Assembly: GCA_947632295.1 (NCBI GenBank) | Contig: CANROQ010000023.1 | Span: forward strand, 1-10,132 | Source: an uncultured Bacilli bacterium | GTDB lineage: Bacteria; Bacillota_I; Bacilli_A; RF39; UBA660 | Direction of reading: 5' to 3' | DNA length: 10,132 nt | Part shown: piece after piece, positions 5,935 to 10,132 of the stretch | Layout of the letters: each line of letters starts with the position of its first letter | Position numbering within the stretch: the stretch's first letter is position 1 | Made by a program: the position numbers and the translations under genes | The notes under the pieces: generated by a model | Told to the model about the DNA's origin: nothing | The model's database searches: none | Seen by the model: only the letters and a program-made list of their open reading frames with translations

Positions 5935-6849
5935 ATGGAATTTTATTTGCATAATAAAGATGATCAAAAATCTAGTACGTTAGTTGAATTAGCTACAACA
6001 TTTAAAATTGATGATATTAATTATATTGTTTATTATAATAAACAAGTAGAAAAAAGTATGATCGATATTTATATTGGTATTATTAGTTATGGTGATCAAT
6101 CCTTAATTATCAAAAAAATAGATAGCGATAAACAAGGAAAATTTTTAAGTATTATAAAGGATATTATGGCATCAAAATCTCCTGAAACGGAATATGGTGA
6201 TTATGATAATATTATTGGCACTGCAACCATTATATTAGAAAGTGTTCAAAAAATTCAAATACCAACTAATTCTTTAGAAATTTTGAACAAATATCATAAA
6301 AAAGAAGAAACATCAACTGAAGAAATAAAATTAGATGAAACAAAAAATGAAAAAGAAAATGAAATTTCATCGAATGATAATGATAATCCATTAGACTCTA
6401 AAGAAATTAATGATGTAAATAACGACACTCAAGAAACTAAAGATGATATTGTTAATTCTAATGATGAAAAGGATACTGAAAATAAAGATTTAGCTAATAT
6501 TGAAAATAACGATAATGAAATAAAAAATGACAATAATATTGAAAATAATAGTTTTGAAACTGATAGTACTAAAGAAAATAAAGAAGATATATCAAAAATT
6601 GATGAAAGCAAAAAGGAAGATACTAATACAACTGTAGAAAATAATAATGCAAGTGTAGAAAATAATAATGCAAGTCAAGTTAATGTTATACATTCAAATT
6701 ATAATTTGGATGGTTTAGATGATTTATTGGATGATAGACAAGAAGATAAAAAAAAGGAAAAGAATAAGAAAAAAATTATAAGTACACCTATTTTAATTTT
6801 GTTAATCATAACATTAGTTGGTTCGGCTCTATTATATTTCTTAGTATAA
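5935..6849 (+). CDS. Tail-anchored protein with DUF1292-like head and acidic linker
   Basis: I do not recognise this as a named gene. The 304-residue product has three parts. Residues about 15-100 form a compact domain whose opening (ELATTFKIDDINYIVYY, then DIYIGIISYGD and a helix ending KFLSIIKDIM) resembles the small DUF1292 fold, a family of unknown role; this is a by-eye match. Residues about 110-255 are low-complexity Asn/Asp/Glu/Lys/Ser with no predicted fold, including a perfect 7-residue tandem repeat. A short acidic motif (NLDGLDDLLDD, about 257-267), a Lys-rich patch and a single membrane segment (281-304) end the protein, so the head should face the cytoplasm. The ATG at 5935 is preferred over GTG at 5926 because AGGGTGAT at 5923-5930 is its binding site. 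It sits between two SASP genes and has no terminator, so it may read through into the second. Confidence 0.75.
   Translation: MEFYLHNKDDQKSSTLVELATTFKIDDINYIVYYNKQVEKSMIDIYIGIISYGDQSLIIKKIDSDKQGKFLSIIKDIMASKSPETEYGDYDNIIGTATIILESVQKIQIPTNSLEILNKYHKKEETSTEEIKLDETKNEKENEISSNDNDNPLDSKEINDVNNDTQETKDDIVNSNDEKDTENKDLANIENNDNEIKNDNNIENNSFETDSTKENKEDISKIDESKKEDTNTTVENNNASVENNNASQVNVIHSNYNLDGLDDLLDDRQEDKKKEKNKKKIISTPILILLIITLVGSALLYFLV
6634..6675 (+). repeat. Two perfect 21-bp tandem repeats
   Basis: The units 6634-6654 and 6655-6675 are identical and encode VENNNAS twice in the disordered linker of the tail-anchored protein. The array is in frame, so copy-number change would lengthen or shorten the linker without breaking the gene. 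Confidence 0.9.
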
Positions 6850-6872
6850 AATAACCAAAAATTAACATATTA
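6844..6872 (+). promoter_or_regulatory. Sigma-G (forespore) promoter of the second SASP gene
   Basis: GTATA (6844-6848) and CATATTA (6866-6872) are 17 bases apart, the same pattern and spacing as at the first SASP gene. The -35 element overlaps the stop codon of the upstream gene. Transcription should start near 6879, leaving a leader of about 53 bases. A TATAAT at 6904-6909 without a convincing -35 is a weaker vegetative alternative. Confidence 0.68.
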
Positions 6873-6931
6873 ATATATAAATAAAATTCATTATCTTGGG
6901 TATTATAATAATAAACAAGGTGGTGAAGTAA

Positions 6932-7114
6932 ATGAATACTAATAAATTAGTAGTACCTGGTGCAAAACAAGCTGTTGAAAATATGAAATATGAAATAGCT
7001 CGTGAATTAGGCGTAACATTAGGTCCAGATACATCTTCTCGAATGAATGGTTCAGTAGGTGGAGAAATGACTAAACGTTTAGTTCAATTAGGTATGCAAC
7101 AATTAAGCAAATAA
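6932..7114 (+). CDS. Alpha/beta-type small acid-soluble spore protein (second copy)
   Basis: This 60-residue paralog of the first SASP keeps every core block: LVVPGAKQA at 6-14, KYEIARELG at 19-27 with the GPR cleavage position between E21 and I22, and RMNGSVGGEMTKRLV near 37-51. The two copies are nearly identical through these blocks and differ at the termini, so they look like an old duplication, not recent recombination. The ATG follows AAGGTGGTG at 6917-6925. Alpha/beta SASPs usually occur in several copies per genome, so the pair is expected, but their close spacing around an unrelated gene is less so. Its own sigma-G promoter and strong terminator make it a single-gene unit. Confidence 0.96.
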   Translation: MNTNKLVVPGAKQAVENMKYEIARELGVTLGPDTSSRMNGSVGGEMTKRLVQLGMQQLSK

Positions 7115-7116
7115 TA

Positions 7117-7148
7117 AAATAGCGGAAAATTAATTTTCCGCTATTTTT
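7117..7148. terminator. Strong terminator shared by convergent genes
   Basis: A 13-bp perfect stem (7117-7129 with 7134-7146, loop TTAA) contains a GC-rich core and is followed by five T on the plus strand. It ends the second SASP transcript. The minus-strand side also leads into a T-rich tail (TTTTATTATTT), so it may stop the clpP-CmpB transcript arriving from the other direction. Confidence 0.9.
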
Positions 7149-7175
7149 AATAAAAAAAGTAATTTTATTAATTAT

Positions 7176-7685
7176 CTATTTTATATTAACTTTATTAATA
7201 ATAGTTATAATAAAATCGATTGCAATTACAATTGTCATGAAAATACCAATATAACCAGGTATTTTTTTGATTAATTTATCCATTATCGGTTTAATTACAT
7301 AAATTAATAAGATAGCGGACAATCCCCAAATAAGTGACATATCTAAACAGACAAATTTACCAATATGATATTTATGACTACTATAATCCCACCAAGTAAT
7401 AGAAAATAATTTTTCAATTAATAAACCACCTATTAATTCAATAGAACTTAAAAAAATAAAATTAAATAAGAATATTAAAATTAGTTTTAACCATTTATTA
7501 TATTTAAAATTTCTAAATATATAGTGTGTTGTAATGATAATTATAATCGAACCAAATCCATACAATGGTGTCCAAGGCCCATATAAAATTCCACTTTCTC
7601 CAGACCATTTAAAAATTGAGTAAAATATTGTTTCTAATAAAAATCCAAAAATGGAATATATCCAAAAACAATTAAAATAATACAT
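7176..7685 (-). CDS. CmpB-like ABC-transporter type IV family membrane protein
   Basis: The family (PF06541, putative ABC transporter permease) is widespread in Firmicutes but its transport role is unproven, and no ATPase gene is next to it here. The 169-residue product has about five membrane segments and the family's conserved positions: GFLLE18 in the first helix, G32-x3-G36-P37 leading to P40-L-Y42-G-F-G45, SIELIGGLLIEKLF at 81-94, W98-W99-D100-Y101, and the late block HIGKFVCL followed by SLIWG. The start is the ATG at 7683-7685, with GGTGAT at 7690-7695 as binding site; the longer reading from a TTG at 7697 would start over that site. It lies 58 bases downstream of clpP on the same strand with a large inverted repeat between. 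It is the only gene in the window ending in TAG. Confidence 0.85.
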   Translation of the reverse strand: MYYFNCFWIYSIFGFLLETIFYSIFKWSGESGILYGPWTPLYGFGSIIIIITTHYIFRNFKYNKWLKLILIFLFNFIFLSSIELIGGLLIEKLFSITWWDYSSHKYHIGKFVCLDMSLIWGLSAILLIYVIKPIMDKLIKKIPGYIGIFMTIVIAIDFIITIINKVNIK

Positions 7686-7698
7686 AAATATCACCAAG

Positions 7699-7737
7699 AT
7701 TAATATGTATAATTTAACTTATTTTATACATATTAAT
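7699..7737. repeat. 14-bp perfect inverted repeat between clpP and the CmpB-like gene
   Basis: Bases 7699-7712 and 7724-7737 are perfectly complementary across an 11-base loop, with one G-C pair each. No T tract follows on either strand next to the stem, so it is not a standard terminator. It could be an RNA-stabilising or processing hairpin between two cotranscribed genes, or a binding site. Confidence 0.65.
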
Positions 7738-7743
7738 AATAAT

Positions 7744-8313
7744 TTATAAAATTTTATCGATTAAACCATAATCGACGGCTTCTTTGGCACTTAAAAAATA
7801 GTCACGTTCAGTATCGTGTTCAATTTCTTTAATATCTTTTCCTGTATTTTGCGCTAACATTTTATTTAGTTTTTCACGCATATTTAAAATTCTTTCAGCC
7901 GCAATTTTAATTTCCGTTGCTTGTCCTTGAGCCCCACCAAGTGGTTGATGAATCATAACTTCACTATTAGGAAGTCCATATCTTTTTCCTTTAGTACCAC
8001 TTGAAAGTAAAAAGGCACCCATAGAAGCAGCAATACCGATACAAATTGTTGAAACATCGCTTTTAATAAAATTTATGGTATCGTAAATAGCCATACCGGC
8101 TGTCACACTACCACCAGGAGAATTAATATATAAACTAATATCGTTATGATTTAGTGAATCTAAATATAAAAGTTGGCTAATAATTGTATTACAATTTATA
8201 TCATCTATTTCACCATTTAACATAATTATGCGATCTTTTAATAATCTTGAATAAATATCATAAGCTCTTTCACCATTATTACTTTTTTCAATTACAGTTG
8301 GAATTAATCCCAT
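7744..8313 (-). CDS. clpP: ATP-dependent Clp protease proteolytic subunit
   Basis: ClpP forms the double-heptamer chamber that degrades unfolded and tagged proteins delivered by ClpX, ClpC or ClpE. The 189-residue product is full length and keeps the whole catalytic triad at family-standard positions: S97 (GIAASMGAF), H122 (MIHQPLGG) and D171 (TERDYFLSA). Other hallmarks are LYINSPGGSVTAGMAIYDT at 61-79 and GQATEIKIAAERI in the handle helix. There is no long propeptide. The ATG has AGAGGTGAT at 8318-8326 as its binding site. It is divergent from the nucleoside kinase across 112 bases. I searched that gap for a CtsR heptamer repeat, the usual Firmicute clpP operator, and found none. Confidence 0.98.
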   Translation of the reverse strand: MGLIPTVIEKSNNGERAYDIYSRLLKDRIIMLNGEIDDINCNTIISQLLYLDSLNHNDISLYINSPGGSVTAGMAIYDTINFIKSDVSTICIGIAASMGAFLLSSGTKGKRYGLPNSEVMIHQPLGGAQGQATEIKIAAERILNMREKLNKMLAQNTGKDIKEIEHDTERDYFLSAKEAVDYGLIDKIL

Positions 8314-8336
8314 CTAAATCACCTCTATAATTATAT

Positions 8337-8365
8337 AGTGTAAAGTTATGATATTTATGCAACAA
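8337..8365 (-). promoter_or_regulatory. Weak candidate promoter of clpP
   Basis: On the minus strand TTGTTG (8365-8360) and TACACT (8342-8337) are 17 bases apart and would give a leader of about 16 bases. A perfect TATAAT at 8335-8330 is closer to the gene, but its start point would fall within the ribosome binding site. A promoter must lie in this gap; which hexamer serves is uncertain. Confidence 0.3.
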
Positions 8366-8370
8366 AAAAT

Positions 8371-8399
8371 GTGACAAATTCTTTATTTTTTGATAAAAT
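8371..8399 (+). promoter_or_regulatory. Sigma-A promoter of the nucleoside kinase gene
   Basis: GTGACA (8371-8376) and TAAAAT (8394-8399) are 17 bases apart, with TG at 8391-8392 extending the -10. Transcription would start near 8406, about 20 bases before the ATG. The -35 region overlaps that proposed for clpP on the other strand. Confidence 0.65.
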
Positions 8400-8425
8400 A
8401 GTTATAACTAGAATAGAGGGGTCTT

Positions 8426-10090
8426 ATGACAAAAAATATTAAAGTAAATTTTAGAGATTTAGTTACAATGGAATTTCCAGTTGACACGACGTTAAAAGAA
8501 ATAAGCAAAAATTTTCAAAATTATTTTGAATTTCCTATTTTAGCGGCTAAAATTGATAATGATATTATGGATTTACAAGATAAAATATCTAGAAAATGTG
8601 ATATTGATTTTGTTGATCGTAGTTCTTTAGTTGGAAACCATATATATCGTAAAAGTTTACAATTTATGTTAATTTTGGCAATTAAAAGATTATTTGGCGA
8701 AGAAGCTAGAGTTTTAATCCAATATTCAGTTAGCAAAGGATTTTATTGTGAAGTCCCTAATTTTAAAATAACAAAATCTACTTTAAAACAAATTGAAGCT
8801 GAAATGAATAAAATTGTTTCCGAAGATTTAACATTTACAAAAATCAGTGCATCACGTTTAGATAGTATTAAGTATTTTAAAAAGAAGAATTGGATTGACA
8901 AAGTTAAAGTTTTAAAATATATTAGTAATACTTATATAAATTTGTATCGTATTGATGATGTGTATGACTATTATTATAGTGAGATGGTACCATCGACAAA
9001 ATATTTAGATTGTTTTAGTTTAAATTATATTAGTGATGATGGTTTTGTTGTATGTTATCCAGATATTTTTAATCCAGAATGTACACTTCCTTATAATCAT
9101 CATAAAATGTTATTTAACAAATATCTAGATTATACAAGATGGGGTTCAACAATAAAAATTTCTAATGCTGCTGATTTAAATGAAGTAGTATCACTTGGAA
9201 AATATAGTGAATTAATTCGTTTATCCGAGGCTTATTATAATAGTCAAATTTCTAAAATAGCTGATAAAATAGCTGAAAATTCGAAAAATGTCAAAGTAGT
9301 TTTAATAGCTGGACCATCTTCAAGTGGTAAAACAACGACTGCTAAAAAGTTGGAAATTTACTTAAGAAGCCATGGTTTAGTACCTCATCCAATTTCCATT
9401 GATGATTATTTTGTTAATCGTGAAAATACACCAAGAGACGAAAATGGTGAATTAGATTTCGAATCTATCGATGCCATCGATGTTGATTTATTTAATAAAC
9501 AAATATTGTCATTATTAGAGGGGGAAAGAGTTTTATTACCTCAATACAATTTTGTTTTAGGAAAAAGAGAATATAAAGATAATTGGTTACAATTAGGTGA
9601 AAGTGATATTATTATAATTGAAGGATTACATGCTTTAAATGATATTTTGACAATGTCAATTGACGATAAAAATAAATTTAAAATATATATAAGTCCACTT
9701 ACACAATTAAATATTGATAATCATAATTATATTAGAACGACAGATACTCGAAAATTAAGAAGAATTGTTCGTGATAATAAATTTAGAGGTCATAATGCTA
9801 GTGAAACATTAAAAATGTGGGGAAAAATCAAAAAAGGTGAAGAAAAATATATTTTTCCATATCAAGATAATGTTGATGAAATAATAAATTCTGCTTTAGT
9901 TTATGAAATAGGAATTTTAAAAACTTATGTTGAACCATTATTATTTTCAGTATCAGAAGATGATCCAATGTATCATGAAGCCTTAAGATTAATAAATTTT
10001 TTAAGAAATTTTTTACCTATTCCTAGTGAGGATGTACCTGGTGATTCAATTTTAAGAGAATTTATAGGTGGTAGTGATTTTTATAAATAA
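8426..10090 (+). CDS. Uridine kinase-like nucleoside kinase with ThrRS-like N-terminal half
   Basis: The C-terminal half is a phosphoribulokinase/uridine kinase-type P-loop domain: Walker A G296-P-S-S-S-G-K-T-T304, D326-D327-Y-F (the conserved acidic pair after the second strand), IIIEGLHAL with E399, and D440-TRKLRRIVRD450 of the lid. It probably phosphorylates a nucleoside using NTP. The first 65 residues resemble a TGS domain, and about 66-250 resemble the second additional domain of threonyl-tRNA synthetase (LAIKRLFGEE, then GFYCEV). The HxxxH editing-site histidines are not present at the expected place (YRKSLQFML), so editing activity is unlikely. At 554 residues it matches the composite kinase common in Firmicutes. 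The ATG has GAGGGG at 8416-8421, four to six bases upstream. A new gene starts 28 bases after its stop with no terminator between. Confidence 0.9.
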   Translation: MTKNIKVNFRDLVTMEFPVDTTLKEISKNFQNYFEFPILAAKIDNDIMDLQDKISRKCDIDFVDRSSLVGNHIYRKSLQFMLILAIKRLFGEEARVLIQYSVSKGFYCEVPNFKITKSTLKQIEAEMNKIVSEDLTFTKISASRLDSIKYFKKKNWIDKVKVLKYISNTYINLYRIDDVYDYYYSEMVPSTKYLDCFSLNYISDDGFVVCYPDIFNPECTLPYNHHKMLFNKYLDYTRWGSTIKISNAADLNEVVSLGKYSELIRLSEAYYNSQISKIADKIAENSKNVKVVLIAGPSSSGKTTTAKKLEIYLRSHGLVPHPISIDDYFVNRENTPRDENGELDFESIDAIDVDLFNKQILSLLEGERVLLPQYNFVLGKREYKDNWLQLGESDIIIIEGLHALNDILTMSIDDKNKFKIYISPLTQLNIDNHNYIRTTDTRKLRRIVRDNKFRGHNASETLKMWGKIKKGEEKYIFPYQDNVDEIINSALVYEIGILKTYVEPLLFSVSEDDPMYHEALRLINFLRNFLPIPSEDVPGDSILREFIGGSDFYK

Positions 10091-10118
10091 TAATTAATAT
10101 TAGAAAAGAGGAAAAAAG

Positions 10119-10132
10119 ATGATAAAAGTTGC
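10119..10132 (+). CDS. Start of a gene cut by the window edge
   Basis: AAGAGG at 10106-10111 is followed seven bases later by an ATG that opens MIKVA before the window ends. The spacing from the kinase gene is short and no terminator intervenes, so it is probably cotranscribed. Too little is visible to identify it. Confidence 0.55.

Noticed and set aside
6867..6876. 10-bp palindrome overlapping the second SASP -10
   Set aside because: It is entirely A/T and such palindromes are common in this sequence, so I do not treat it as a counterpart of the first SASP palindrome.
8314..8425. CtsR operator in the clpP-kinase gap
   Set aside because: No tandem GGTCAAA-like heptamers are present; the single GTGACAAATT is better explained as the -35 of the kinase promoter.
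938..10090. Mycoplasma-type code (TGA as Trp), suggested by low GC and no TGA stops
   Set aside because: All genes are full length under the standard code, the Trp codons noticed are TGG, and no in-frame TGA is needed. Absence of TGA stops among twelve genes is expected at this base composition.
1..10132. Mobile elements, CRISPR arrays, toxin-antitoxin or defence systems
   Set aside because: No transposase, integrase, spaced direct-repeat array, nuclease or defence domain is seen; the gene content is housekeeping plus a spore module.

Overview
The window is a compact, very AT-rich (roughly a quarter G+C by eye) chromosomal segment from a low-GC Bacilli-type Firmicute. EzrA is a Bacilli-specific division protein, the S4 protein is the 200-residue zinc-free Firmicute type, and two alpha/beta-type small acid-soluble spore proteins (SASPs) mark the lineage as a spore-former or a recent descendant of one. 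Eleven of twelve complete genes stop with TAA and one with TAG. Every Trp codon noticed is TGG and no gene is broken by TGA, so the standard bacterial code fits. An uncultured, AT-rich relative of Erysipelotrichales/RF39-like Bacilli is my best guess, but the sequence alone does not prove it.

Layout. (1) 1-937: rpsD on the minus strand with its terminator, a long structured leader (probably the S4 autoregulatory element) and a near-consensus sigma-A promoter, divergent from ezrA. (2) 938-3237: ezrA, then a Nudix hydrolase of the IPP-isomerase-like branch, separated by a short AT-rich terminator-like hairpin. (3) 3360-4260: two small membrane proteins overlapping by 14 bases, a zinc-ribbon/DUF4234 protein and a DUF2752 protein, under a clear promoter. 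(4) 4330-5792: thiI (tRNA 4-thiouridine synthetase), then the first SASP gene with a sigma-G-type promoter. (5) 5935-7148: a tail-anchored protein with a DUF1292-like head and a long acidic/Asn-rich linker, then a second SASP gene, also with a sigma-G-type promoter, and a strong bidirectional-looking terminator. (6) 7176-8313, minus strand: a CmpB-like membrane protein downstream of clpP. (7) 8426-end: a 554-residue nucleoside kinase with a ThrRS-like N-terminal half, and the first codons of another gene.

The order rpsD - ezrA - thiI - SASP matches, as I recall it, the Bacillus subtilis neighbourhood rpsD...ezrA - braB - nifZ - thiI - sspA. Here the cysteine desulfurase (nifZ), normally next to thiI, is absent and the space is filled by the Nudix gene and the DUF4234/DUF2752 pair. 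Most of the window is therefore housekeeping (translation, division, tRNA thiolation, proteolysis, nucleoside salvage) with an embedded forespore module. I see no mobile element, CRISPR array, tRNA or rRNA. The least explained items are the tail-anchored protein between the two SASP genes, the palindrome across the first SASP promoter, and the 14-bp inverted repeat between clpP and the CmpB-like gene.
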